In this document: piece by piece, positions 43,288-50,678 of the stretch
Layout: every line of letters begins with the position of its first letter
Numbering within the stretch: position 1 is the first letter of the stretch
Source: Nitrospirota bacterium
Lineage (GTDB): Bacteria > Nitrospirota > Leptospirillia > Leptospirillales > Leptospirillaceae
Reading direction: 5' to 3'
Assembly (NCBI GenBank): GCA_027314645.1
Contig: DAHVAL010000013.1
Coordinates: 1-50,678 of the forward strand
Length of the DNA stretch: 50,678 bases
Translations under genes and position numbers: made by a program
The notes under the pieces: generated by a model
What the model saw: the letters and a program-made list of their open reading frames with translations, nothing else
The model's database searches: none
What the model was told of the DNA's origin: nothing

Positions 43288-44520
43288 TCACTCCTTCTCG
43301 GGGAAAGGATTGGTCGATTTGGGCGCGGCATCGGCAAGGGATTCCGGCGCCGAATCCGCCTTGGGCAGCCGATCGGGATCGAGGTCGGCGAAACGGAGGT
43401 CCCATTCTCCGGCATGGTCCAGGCCCTCGAGCATCGTCCGAAAGGACTCTGCACGAAGATCCCGGCCTCCAAGACCTCCCGCGACGCTTAAGATCCGGGG
43501 AGCGGAAGGGAGACCATACAGCGCGGAGCGGACTTCATGGGACACGATTCCCCCCGATCCGGGGGAAAGGGATCGGTCCAGCACCACCAGCGCGGCCAGC
43601 CCTTCCGTCGCCTTTCTCAGGGCCTCCGTGGGAAAAGGCCGAAAGGAGCGGAGCCGGATCAGGCGGACCGGCCGGCCAAGATCGCCCGACCGATGGGCGT
43701 CGAGAAGGGTCCCGAAGACCGACCCCATCACAAGGATTCCGGTGGGCGCCTCCCGGTCCCCTTCCACCGCGATCAGGCCGCCGCAGGACCTTCCCGCAAT
43801 CCCGGACCAGTCCCGGTCGGCAGAGAGGATTTCGCGGGCGGCCTGTTCGAAGGCGGCATGCTGAAGATACCGCATCTCGGTGAAGAAGTCGGGAGAGACC
43901 AGCGTTCCGGCGCTGAATGGGTGTTCGGAGGAGAGCTTCCGGGTGAAGCGGAAGGGGGGCAGGAAGCGGTCGACCTGCGCCTGATCCGGAAGATCGATGG
44001 GCTCGAGCGTATGCGTCAGGGTGAATCCGTCCACGCACACCATGACCGGAAGCTCGACGCGCTCGGAGATCCGGAAGGCCTGGATCGTCGTATCCACCGC
44101 CTCCTGGTTGTCCGCGCAGTAAAGCTGGATCCAGCCCGAATCCCTGACCGCCATGGAATCCTGATGGTCGTTCCAGATGGACACGGGCGCAGACACGGCC
44201 CGGTTGGCGCAGGTGAGCACGACCGGGACCCGCATCCCGGAGATGTTGTAGAGGACCTCCCCCATCAGAAGAATGCCCTGGGAGGCGCTGGCCGTATAGG
44301 ACCGCGATCCCGCCGATGCGGCTCCGAGAACGACCGACGCGGCGGAGAACTCGCTCTCGACGCTCACCAGTTCCGCATCGAGGAGACCGTCCGCGATCAG
44401 GCGCGCCAACCCCTCCACGATATGGGTCTGGGGCGTGATGGGATAGGCCGCCACAACCTGGGGCCGGCACAAGGCGACGGCCCGGGCGATGGCCTCGGAT
44501 CCTTCGAGGATGTCACGCAT
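43288..44520 (-). CDS. porA: Pyruvate:ferredoxin oxidoreductase alpha subunit
   Basis: 410 aa. Motifs: EGSEAIARAVALCRPQVVAAYPITPQTHI (domain I with the YPITP loop), YTASASQGILLMGEVLYNISGMRVPVV and SAPVSIWNDHQDSMAVRDSGWIQLYC, which fits pyruvate rather than 2-oxoglutarate enzymes. The C-terminal domain II has TGILVMGSVFGT. The substrate is inferred from similarity to PorA and is not certain. It overlaps porG by eight bases. Confidence 0.9.
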   Translation of the reverse strand: MRDILEGSEAIARAVALCRPQVVAAYPITPQTHIVEGLARLIADGLLDAELVSVESEFSAASVVLGAASAGSRSYTASASQGILLMGEVLYNISGMRVPVVLTCANRAVSAPVSIWNDHQDSMAVRDSGWIQLYCADNQEAVDTTIQAFRISERVELPVMVCVDGFTLTHTLEPIDLPDQAQVDRFLPPFRFTRKLSSEHPFSAGTLVSPDFFTEMRYLQHAAFEQAAREILSADRDWSGIAGRSCGGLIAVEGDREAPTGILVMGSVFGTLLDAHRSGDLGRPVRLIRLRSFRPFPTEALRKATEGLAALVVLDRSLSPGSGGIVSHEVRSALYGLPSAPRILSVAGGLGGRDLRAESFRTMLEGLDHAGEWDLRFADLDPDRLPKADSAPESLADAAPKSTNPFPEKE

Positions 44521-45106
44521 GGACGGCCTTCCTCCATCGCCCTGACGCCACCTGGGCGGCTCCCTTCTCGACCAAGGCCTGGTTCTTTTTCAACAGGTCC
44601 CCCGAAAATCGGACCGACAGCGCCCGGAGGAGACTTTCCAGGGGAATCATCTCCGTCAGGGCCAGAAAAGCCGCGAGAAGCGGGGTGTTCGGAATCGGAC
44701 GTCCCAACACCTCGAGAGAGAGCCGTGTGGCGGGAAGCGTCATGAGGCCGATCAAGGGGGAAAGAGGACGCCCATCCTCTTCCAGCCTTCTCCGGAGCTC
44801 TTCCGGAGGGCAAGACGAGTTGACGAGAACGGCCCCGTCCTGGGAAAGGCCGGAAAGCGTTCCGGGAATGCGGAGGAGCCCGTCGTCCTGAAGAAGAAGG
44901 GCCTGGGGGGAGATCACCTGGGATCGGCGAAGAATCGGACGCTCATCGATACGCACAAAGGCGGTGATCGGGGCGCCCCTGCGTTCTGCACCGAAACTCG
45001 GGAAGGCCTGGGAAAACTTCCCGTCGTAAAAGGCGGCGGAGGCGAGAAGATAGGCCGCGATCACATTGCCCTGCCCTCCTCGGCCATGGATCCGGATTTC
45101 GACCAT
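44513..45106 (-). CDS. porG: Pyruvate:ferredoxin oxidoreductase gamma subunit
   Basis: The 197-aa protein opens MVEIRIHGRGGQGNVIAAYLLASAAF and continues SFGAERRGAPITAFVRI, the CoA-binding gamma-subunit signature. The ATG at 45106 has AGGGGGA upstream; an in-frame ATG 13 codons earlier lacks conservation. It heads the por operon and diverges from the hydrogenase operon. Confidence 0.92.
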   Translation of the reverse strand: MVEIRIHGRGGQGNVIAAYLLASAAFYDGKFSQAFPSFGAERRGAPITAFVRIDERPILRRSQVISPQALLLQDDGLLRIPGTLSGLSQDGAVLVNSSCPPEELRRRLEEDGRPLSPLIGLMTLPATRLSLEVLGRPIPNTPLLAAFLALTEMIPLESLLRALSVRFSGDLLKKNQALVEKGAAQVASGRWRKAVHA

Positions 45107-45203
45107 GCGTTCCCCCTGTCCCAGCAGGTTTCGTCCGAACATCACACGCTCCCGATCTGGACGCTCATTGTAACCATAGCACGCTGGTTTGAGGCTGGAA
45201 AGG

Positions 45204-45220
45204 TGGTATGCTAGCTACCA
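45204..45220. promoter_or_regulatory. Inverted repeat in the por/hydrogenase divergent region
   Basis: TGGTA-TGCTAGC-TACCA, with a GCTAGC palindrome inside, lies 33 bases before the hydrogenase start and 100 bases before porG. It includes a possible -10 (TATGCT) for the hydrogenase operon and could be a shared operator. Confidence 0.4.
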
Positions 45221-45252
45221 GAGATTGAACGTCCACCCAGGAGGAGGGCCCC

Positions 45253-46368
45253 ATGCCGGAGGGATCCCAGGGCTTCCTAAAAAGAGAGCGCCTTCAGGAT
45301 CTCTTCGACCTCCTCGTCCGCTTTGGATTCGAGCCCGTGGGTCCGAGGGTTCAGGACGGAATCATCGTGTATGCGCCCCTTTCCGGCCCGGAGGATCTTC
45401 CATGGGGCGTCCGGGATCTTCAGGACCCCGGGTCCTACCGGATCGAACCGGACCTGGGAGAGCGAAATTTCAGCTGGGCCAATGGCCCGCAGGCCCTGAA
45501 GCCTTTCCTGTTCGCTCCCCGTGACACCCTTTGGGAATCCCGACGCGACATCTCCGGGCCTCTTTCCTTTTCCCCCTTGTCCCCACCCAACCGGCGCCTG
45601 GCGGTCATCGGGGTCCGATCCTGCGACCTGGCCGCGCTTTCCCTCCAGGACAGGCATTTTCTGAAAGGGCCGTTTCCGGACCCGTTCTACAAAGCCCGCC
45701 GGCAGGATCTTCTTCTGATCGCGGTGGACTGTTCCCATCCTGCGCGAACCTGCTTTTGCGCCTCCACGGGAGACGGTCCGGAGGCCCGTTCCGGGTTCGA
45801 TCTCGCCTTGGGGGAACTCGACGAAGGATTCCTCGTGCGCCCCGGGTCCGACCTGGGACGGACCCTCCTTCGGGAGCTTTCCCTCGCCCCTCCCGCCCCG
45901 GGGATGGAGGAGCGGCTGACCGCCCAGACGGATCATGCGGCCTCCGTCCAGGAGCGCCACCTCCCCCCCGGAGAGTTCCGGCACGACCTCGTCTCCCGCC
46001 CGGATCATCCCCATTGGGCCCAGATCGCGGCCCGCTGCCTCTCCTGCGGAAACTGCACCGCGGTCTGTCCAACCTGTTTCTGCTTTTCGGAACGGGAAGA
46101 GCCCGCCTTAGACGGGCACCACAGCCTGCACGTACGGGAATGGGACTCCTGCTTCACCGCCGGGCACAGCTATCTCCACCCGGCTCCCCTTCGGGAGGAT
46201 ACCCGAGTCCGGTACCGGCAGTGGCTGACCCACAAGCTCGGCACCTGGCACGATCAATACGGACGCTCGGGGTGCGTGGGATGCGGACGCTGCCTGACCT
46301 GGTGCCCGGTGGGGATCGACTTCACGGACGATCTCCCCCGTCTTCTGGAGGACCCGGATGGAGGCTGA
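45253..46368 (+). CDS. hydB: NAD(P)-linked hydrogenase beta subunit (sulfhydrogenase HydB type)
   Basis: The 371-aa iron-sulfur subunit links the NiFe core to the diaphorase subunit. Cysteine motifs: CLSCGNCTAVCPTCFC (residues 262-277) and CVGCGRCLTWCP (341-351), two 4Fe-4S clusters of the HydB/AsrA family, plus a CDLAALSLQDRHFL block at 124-137 and CSHPARTCFC at 160-169. This matches group 3b hydrogenases and AsrA-like sulfite reductases. The four-gene order beta-gamma-small-large supports hydrogenase. AGGAGG precedes the ATG. Confidence 0.9.
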   Translation: MPEGSQGFLKRERLQDLFDLLVRFGFEPVGPRVQDGIIVYAPLSGPEDLPWGVRDLQDPGSYRIEPDLGERNFSWANGPQALKPFLFAPRDTLWESRRDISGPLSFSPLSPPNRRLAVIGVRSCDLAALSLQDRHFLKGPFPDPFYKARRQDLLLIAVDCSHPARTCFCASTGDGPEARSGFDLALGELDEGFLVRPGSDLGRTLLRELSLAPPAPGMEERLTAQTDHAASVQERHLPPGEFRHDLVSRPDHPHWAQIAARCLSCGNCTAVCPTCFCFSEREEPALDGHHSLHVREWDSCFTAGHSYLHPAPLREDTRVRYRQWLTHKLGTWHDQYGRSGCVGCGRCLTWCPVGIDFTDDLPRLLEDPDGG

Positions 46369-47188
46369 TCCGCATCTTCCCCGGTCCGCCGTCATCCGGG
46401 AACGCATCCAGGAATCGCCGACGGTCTTTACCCTGAGGGTGCAGATGGAAGAGGGCTCTCCCCGGCCCTTTCGTTTTTCCCCCGGCCAATTCAACATGAT
46501 CGGGGTCTTCGGAGTCGGGGAGATTCCCCTCTCCATCGTCTCCGACCCGCTGGATGTCGACTTTTTCGACCACACCGTCCGGGTCCTGGGACGGGTGACC
46601 CAGGCGATGTCCCGCCTCGTCCCGGGAGACCGCCTGAGCGTTCGGGGACCCTTTGGAAACGGGTGGCCGATGGACGAGAAGCGAGGCCGGGACATCGTCC
46701 TGATATCCGGGGGATTGGGGTGCGCCCCGCTGGTGTCGGTCGTCAATTATGTTCTGCGGCGACGCGGGGATTTCGGAACGCTGACCGTCCTCCACGGGGT
46801 CAAAAATCCCGGCGACCTCTTCTGGAAGGACCGATTCGACCGTTTGAACGAGGGCGAAGGAACCCGGGCGTTTCTCACGAGCGATACGGGAGGGCCGGGG
46901 TGGGAGGGATCGGTCGGTCCCGTCACCGACCTCATCCCTCATCTCCCTCTCACGCCCCGGACCTCGGCGAAAATCTGCGGACCCGAGCCCATGATGATCG
47001 CGACCATCAAGATGCTTGTCGAGCGGGGCATTCCGGAGGATGAACTCTGGATCAGCATGGAGCGGAACATGCAGTGCGCGACAGGATTCTGCGGCCACTG
47101 CCAGCTGGGGGAACTCTTCATCTGCCAAAGCGGTCCGGTGTTCCGGTATTCCGACATGAAAACACGCCTGGGGATCCGGGGTCTTTGA
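46358..47188 (+). CDS. hydG: NAD(P)-linked hydrogenase gamma subunit (FAD/NAD(P)-binding, HydG type)
   Basis: The 276-aa protein has a ferredoxin-reductase fold: RFSPGQFNMIGVFGVGEIPLSI (FAD), DIVLISGGLGCAPLVSVVN (NAD(P)), KICGPEPMMIATI, then a C-terminal CATGFCGHCQLGELFIC binding a 2Fe-2S cluster. It is the diaphorase part exchanging electrons with NAD(P)H. It overlaps hydB by 11 bases. Confidence 0.9.
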   Translation: MEADPHLPRSAVIRERIQESPTVFTLRVQMEEGSPRPFRFSPGQFNMIGVFGVGEIPLSIVSDPLDVDFFDHTVRVLGRVTQAMSRLVPGDRLSVRGPFGNGWPMDEKRGRDIVLISGGLGCAPLVSVVNYVLRRRGDFGTLTVLHGVKNPGDLFWKDRFDRLNEGEGTRAFLTSDTGGPGWEGSVGPVTDLIPHLPLTPRTSAKICGPEPMMIATIKMLVERGIPEDELWISMERNMQCATGFCGHCQLGELFICQSGPVFRYSDMKTRLGIRGL

Positions 47189-47216
47189 TCCCCCCTGGCT
47201 TTTGAAGGAGCCTTCG

Positions 47217-48008
47217 GTGACCACCTCCCGTAAACCTCGCATCGCCGTCGTAAAGCTTGCGTCCTGCGACGGCTGCCAGTTGGCATTTCTTGGACTTGGA
47301 GAGAAGCTCCTCGAGCTTGCCTCCCAGGTCGAGATCGTCCACTTTGCCGAAGCCGGGCCGCTGGGAGCCTTGACCGACCTTGACATCACCTTCATCGAGG
47401 GAAGCGTCTCCACCCGGGAGGACCAGGACACCGTCCACTCCGTGAGACGCCAAAGCCGATTTCTGGTGACCATCGGAGCCTGCGCCACCTCGGGAGGCAT
47501 TCAGGCGCTTCGGAATCTTTCTGCGGGAAATCTTCTGTCTTCGGTGTACCCTTCTCCGGAATACGTGGACTTTCTCGCCCATTCGACGCCGGTCTCCTCC
47601 GAAGTCGGGGTGGACCTTGAACTGTGGGGATGCCCCGTCAATGGAACCCAGATTCTCACCGCGATCGCCTCCCTTCTGTTCGGGGCCGCCCCCGCCGCCG
47701 AACGGGACAAAGTCTGCCTTGAATGCAAGCGGCGCCAGATCCCCTGCGTCATGGTCGCGAAAGGAATTCCCTGCCTGGGTCCGGTGACATTGACGGGATG
47801 CGGGGCATTGTGCCCCTCCTTCGATCGGGGATGCTACGGGTGCTACGGACCTTCTGAAAATCCCGAAACGCCCTCCCTTGCCAGAAGATTCGCGGGACTC
47901 GGCCTTCTTCCGGACGACATTGCCCGCCGCTTTCTCTTCGTCAACAGCCAGGCTCCGGCATTCCTGGCGGAGGGACGCCGCTGGACGAAGGAGGACCGTC
48001 ATGAATGA
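47217..48008 (+). CDS. hyhS: NiFe hydrogenase small subunit (group 3b type)
   Basis: The 263-aa protein holds the proximal cluster motif CDGCQLAFLGL near the N-terminus, GACATSGG, GCPVNG, CLECKRRQIPC and CLGPVTLTGCGALCPSFDRGCYGCYG, enough cysteines for three 4Fe-4S clusters. There is no Tat signal, so it is cytoplasmic. GTG at 47217 is preferred because AAGGAG lies seven bases before it; a TTG at 47202 is in frame. It overlaps the large subunit by eight bases. Confidence 0.92.
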   Translation: MTTSRKPRIAVVKLASCDGCQLAFLGLGEKLLELASQVEIVHFAEAGPLGALTDLDITFIEGSVSTREDQDTVHSVRRQSRFLVTIGACATSGGIQALRNLSAGNLLSSVYPSPEYVDFLAHSTPVSSEVGVDLELWGCPVNGTQILTAIASLLFGAAPAAERDKVCLECKRRQIPCVMVAKGIPCLGPVTLTGCGALCPSFDRGCYGCYGPSENPETPSLARRFAGLGLLPDDIARRFLFVNSQAPAFLAEGRRWTKEDRHE

Positions 48009-49299
48009 GCGCCGCGAAATCCATGTGCCGATCCTGGCGCGGGTGGAAGGGAAAGGGGCGTTGGATCTCACGATTCGCAAGGATCGCCTCTCCGAGGTCC
48101 GTCTCCGGATCTTCGAGTCCCCCCGTCTCTTCGAAAAGATCCTCGAAGGACGGGAATTCCGGGAAGTTCCGGACATCGTGGCCCGGATCTGCGGCATCTG
48201 TCCGGCCGCCTACCAATTGACCTCGGTATCGGCAATCGAAGCCGGGTTCGGCCTCGATCCCGGTCCGGACATCCGGCGGTTTCGGAGAATTCTGGCATGC
48301 GGAGAATGGATTGCGAGCCACAGCCTCCACATCCATCTGTTGGCGGCTCCGGATTTTCTTGGATACGAAGATGTCATGGAGTGGGCCCGCCACGATCCCG
48401 GACCCGTCCGGAGGGGATTCCACCTCCATGGGCTCGGAAACGCCCTCTTGTCCCTTCTGGGAGGCCGCCCGGTCCATCCCGTGGGGGCCTGCGTGGGAGG
48501 ATTCCACCGCTTTCCGATGAGGCCGGAGATCGCGGCGCTCGCAGGACGGATTCGCGACGCTCTTCCCATGGCATCGGCCCTTGTCCGTTGGGCCGCCGGC
48601 CTCGATTATCCGGCCAGCGACCGGTCCTTCGTGTCGGTCGCGCTTCGGACCGAGGAGGCCTATCCGATGAACGAAGGCCGCATCGTGTCGACCCGGGGGC
48701 ACGATCTCACGCCTTCCGATTTCGAGGGGCGAATCCGGGAATTCCAGGTCCCCCATTCCACGGCGCTCCATAGCCTTCTTGAGGGAGATCCCTATCTGGT
48801 GGGCCCACTGGCGCGCATAAACCTCAATTGGGACCGGCTCCCTCCCGAAATCATGGAGGATCTTCGCCCCTTCGGCCTCCGATTTCCGAGCGCCAACATG
48901 CACCACAGTCTGCTTGCCCGGGCCATCGAAATCCGTTACGCCCTTGCCGAGGCGCTCTCCCTTCTGGAAGCTCCCGTTCCCGAGTCCCCCTCCTTCCATT
49001 CCGTCACCCCTCGGGAAAGCACCGGGATCGCCGCCACGGAGGCCCCCCGGGGAATCCTGTGGCACCGATACGACATTGGAGAGGACGGACGGATCCGCCG
49101 GGCCCGCATCATTCCCCCGACCAGCCAGAACCAGGCCATGATGGAGTCGGATCTCAGGGTTACCTTGGAACGGGAGGGATTCGACCGTCCCGACGACTCC
49201 CTCCGGCGGCTCTCCGAGCGAATCGTCCGGAACTACGATCCGTGCATCTCCTGCGCCACGCATTTTCTGGATCTGACCGTCCACAGAGAGAAGGGATGA
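48001..49299 (+). CDS. hyhL: NiFe hydrogenase large subunit (group 3b type)
   Basis: The catalytic subunit, 432 aa. L1 motif RICGICPAAYQ has Cys64 and Cys67, and the C-terminal L2 motif DPCISCATH has Cys415, Cys418 and His421, the complete set of NiFe ligands. EAPRGILWHRYDI has the conserved Arg region near the active site. A short 11-residue tail follows the His. The ATG at 48001 overlaps the small-subunit stop; upstream in-frame sequence is not conserved. Maturation (hyp) genes are not in this window. Confidence 0.93.
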   Translation: MNERREIHVPILARVEGKGALDLTIRKDRLSEVRLRIFESPRLFEKILEGREFREVPDIVARICGICPAAYQLTSVSAIEAGFGLDPGPDIRRFRRILACGEWIASHSLHIHLLAAPDFLGYEDVMEWARHDPGPVRRGFHLHGLGNALLSLLGGRPVHPVGACVGGFHRFPMRPEIAALAGRIRDALPMASALVRWAAGLDYPASDRSFVSVALRTEEAYPMNEGRIVSTRGHDLTPSDFEGRIREFQVPHSTALHSLLEGDPYLVGPLARINLNWDRLPPEIMEDLRPFGLRFPSANMHHSLLARAIEIRYALAEALSLLEAPVPESPSFHSVTPRESTGIAATEAPRGILWHRYDIGEDGRIRRARIIPPTSQNQAMMESDLRVTLEREGFDRPDDSLRRLSERIVRNYDPCISCATHFLDLTVHREKG

Positions 49300-49445
49300 C
49301 CTCTCCCGTTGCCCTCATGGGATCGGCTCCCCCCCTTATTTGACGGGCACGTGAATTCCGCTTGGACCATCACTGAAAGGGGGGTTCATCGCCCGAATCG
49401 GGGTCGATCTCACCCTGGCTGGGAGGTCAGGGGCTTTTTCAACCG

Positions 49446-50025
49446 TTAAGCGTCCTCAGTGGCGGGACCCGCGAGCGCGCGGATGACCCGGGCGGGGACC
49501 CCGGCGACCAGGGGGGTTCGGGGGAACGTCCTTCGTGACCACCGCCCCGGCTCCAACCACGGAATTTCTGCCCACCGTGACGCCCCCGATGATGGTGGCC
49601 CCCGCCGCGATCCAGACGTTTCTTTCGAGGACGATCGGCTTGGCCTCGATATAGGCGCGTCTTTGGGTGGGGTCCACCGAGTGGCCGGAAGTGAGGATTG
49701 TGACGTTGGGCCCAATCATGACGAGGTCTCCGATGGTGAGGCCTCCCATGTCGTAGAGCGTGCAGCACTGGTTGATGAAAACCCGGTGCCCGACCCGAAG
49801 ATCCAGGCCGTAGGCGGAATAAAAGGGAGGAATGAGGGTGAAGGTGTCGTCCACTTGTTTCCCGGTCAATTCGCTGAAGAGCTCCCTGATTTTCGCCCCA
49901 TCGTCAAAAGTCAACCTGTTGATCTTTGCCGTCAGCCGCATGGCCCGCTTGACGGCGGCCATATTCTCCCACTCGGGGCCGCGCGTCGGAACGCGGTTTG
50001 AGTCAAACGGCCTTTCGACATCCAT
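49446..50025 (-). pseudogene. Hexapeptide-repeat sugar O-acetyltransferase, frameshifted near the C-terminus
   Basis: The frame from 50025 reads an N-terminal maltose-acetyltransferase domain (ENMAAVKRAMRLTAKINRLTFDD) and a left-handed beta-helix (FINQCCTLYDMGGLTIGD, then VWIAAGATIIGGVTVGRNSVVGAGAVVTKDVPPN). At a run of six G (49511-49516 on the plus strand) the frame is lost. Removing one base restores LVAGVPARVIRAL, the expected family ending, with a stop at 49446. So there is a +1 frameshift in the homopolymer: real decay, phase variation or a sequencing error. The active-site His in TSGHS is present. If unshifted it would be about 192 aa, the family norm. Confidence 0.75.
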
Positions 50026-50110
50026 CGACGTTTTCTCCCGGTCCGCAATACAAGATTCGCGGGATCCGATGGCGACTCTCTCGCATCAACCCCCGCTCCC
50101 GACACTTCTG

Positions 50111-50140
50111 ATACAATTGGGACATATCCGTAATGTCCAA
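50111..50140 (-). promoter_or_regulatory. Possible promoter with inverted repeat upstream of the acetyltransferase
   Basis: On the minus strand TTGGAC and TTGTAT are 18 bases apart. GGACAT and ATGTCC (50120-50138) form an inverted repeat inside it. It lies about 90 bases before the gene. Confidence 0.3.
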
Positions 50141-50222
50141 GTGGCGGAAGAACAAGAGGAGGGAGATGACACCCCGTCCCGCTTCCCCCGAAGGTGTTTC
50201 CGGAGGGAGACCCAGCATGGCT

Positions 50223-50678
50223 CTAAGAGCCTTCGGCTGATCCGAATAAGGAAATGTATTTCCCATAACGGAACTTGCGATTGCGGACATTTCCCGTCAT
50301 TTCGCTAAGGATATCCGTTTCCACGAAGCGGCTCATCAATTTGTTGGCGGCGGTAAAACTCACTCCCGTATGTTTTTGGATATCGGAAACGCTCATGATC
50401 GGGGAGGAATAAAGTTTTTCAAGAACCCTGATTCCCTTGGCGGCAGCGCGACCGAACCTGTGAGTGATGGTTTGCCTGTGAGATTCACGCAATGCAACAA
50501 TTTTTCTTGCTGTTTCGGTTGCCTCTTGGGACACTTCCAGAACTGCGGCAAGAAAAAACTTCAACCAGCTTTCCCAATCGCCATCGTTTCTCACCGATTG
50601 AAGCAGGCTGTAGTATTGCTCCCGATAACGCCTAAAGTAATGGGACAAATAGAGAACCGGCCACTGCAAAATTTTTTG
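50223..50678 (-). CDS. C-terminal part of a Fic-family protein (partial at window end)
   Basis: The frame is open to the right edge of the window. The visible 151 residues begin QWPVLYLSHYFRRYREQYYSLLQ and DGDWESWLKFFLAAV, the typical region after the Fic motif, followed by a winged-helix domain (IMSVSDIQKHTGVSFTAANKLMSRFVETDIL). The catalytic HPFxxGNGR motif would lie beyond 50678, so activity (AMPylation or similar) cannot be judged. It is separated from the acetyltransferase by about 200 bases. Confidence 0.8.
   Translation of the reverse strand, partial: QKILQWPVLYLSHYFRRYREQYYSLLQSVRNDGDWESWLKFFLAAVLEVSQEATETARKIVALRESHRQTITHRFGRAAAKGIRVLEKLYSSPIMSVSDIQKHTGVSFTAANKLMSRFVETDILSEMTGNVRNRKFRYGKYISLFGSAEGS

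Noticed and set aside
45253-46368. Anaerobic sulfite reductase subunit A instead of hydrogenase beta
   Set aside because: AsrA and HydB share motifs, but the following genes encode NiFe hydrogenase small and large subunits and there is no siroheme reductase (AsrC).
50003-50290. 95-codon minus-strand open frame between the acetyltransferase and the Fic-type gene
   Set aside because: It overlaps the Fic C-terminus in another frame, lacks a ribosome site and matches no family.
1-50678. CRISPR array, tRNA or rRNA genes
   Set aside because: No regularly spaced repeats and no cloverleaf or rRNA-like sequences were noticed on either strand, though a covariance search was not possible.

Overview
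The window is GC-rich, densely coding bacterial DNA with many GTG/TTG starts and short gene overlaps. The mix includes a 2-oxoacid:ferredoxin oxidoreductase with a fused NAD(P)H/ferredoxin subunit, a group-3b-type NiFe hydrogenase, an archaeal/eukaryotic-type phenylalanyl-tRNA synthetase, LapA/LapB and several outer-membrane beta-barrels. This points to a diderm autotroph. By gene content I think a Leptospirillum-like member of the Nitrospirota is the best guess, but this is inference and no marker here proves it.

Layout. (1) 1-7600, minus strand: one long operon reading rplU-rpmA-obgE-proB-proA-nadD-rsfS-lapAB-comF, driven by a sigma70-like promoter at 7563-7592. (2) 8132-12678: a Fur-family regulator behind a promoter with a palindromic spacer, converging on a minus-strand set of beta-barrel protein, YCF48-like lipoprotein and APC permease. 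(3) 13082-16163, plus strand: the translation cluster thrS-infC-rpmI-rplT, with an AUU start for infC and a strong terminator. (4) 16311-18741: a small accessory island with an ORF6N-domain protein, an ISL3-type transposase remnant, an unknown beta-barrel-like protein and a small secreted protein. (5) 19100-25773: two cyclic-di-GMP enzymes, a soluble GGDEF protein and a giant membrane-bound multi-PAS/GAF-LOV-GGDEF-EAL-CZB protein. (6) 25811-31539, minus strand: queD-oppD-oppF-pheS-pheT. (7) 31702-34892, minus strand: thiG-thiE-M23 peptidase-thiD. (8) 34986-37401: a DUF202-type membrane protein diverging from a beta-barrel protein and a TPR lipoprotein behind a promoter with a good Fur box. (9) 37521-40346: acetyl-CoA synthetase, a VOC protein and an unknown protein. 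(10) 40580-45106, minus: the pyruvate:ferredoxin oxidoreductase operon (gamma, alpha, beta, GltD-like/delta fusion), diverging from (11) 45253-49299, plus: the four-subunit NAD(P)-linked hydrogenase. (12) 49446-50678, minus: a frameshifted hexapeptide acetyltransferase and the C-terminal part of a Fic-type protein running off the window.

How the genes work together. The most coherent physiology is at 37.5-49.3 kb. Acetate activation (Acs) and CO2 assimilation (POR) meet at acetyl-CoA/pyruvate. The POR operon carries its own FAD/NAD(P)/4Fe-4S subunit, and the divergent operon encodes a hydrogenase that should exchange electrons between H2 and NAD(P)H. Together they suggest a route H2 <-> NAD(P)H <-> ferredoxin <-> pyruvate. 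The most striking single gene is the 1868-residue c-di-GMP protein. It keeps the full FMN-binding signature of a LOV blue-light domain and ends in a likely zinc-binding CZB domain, so it may combine membrane, GAF, light and metal or redox inputs in one polypeptide.
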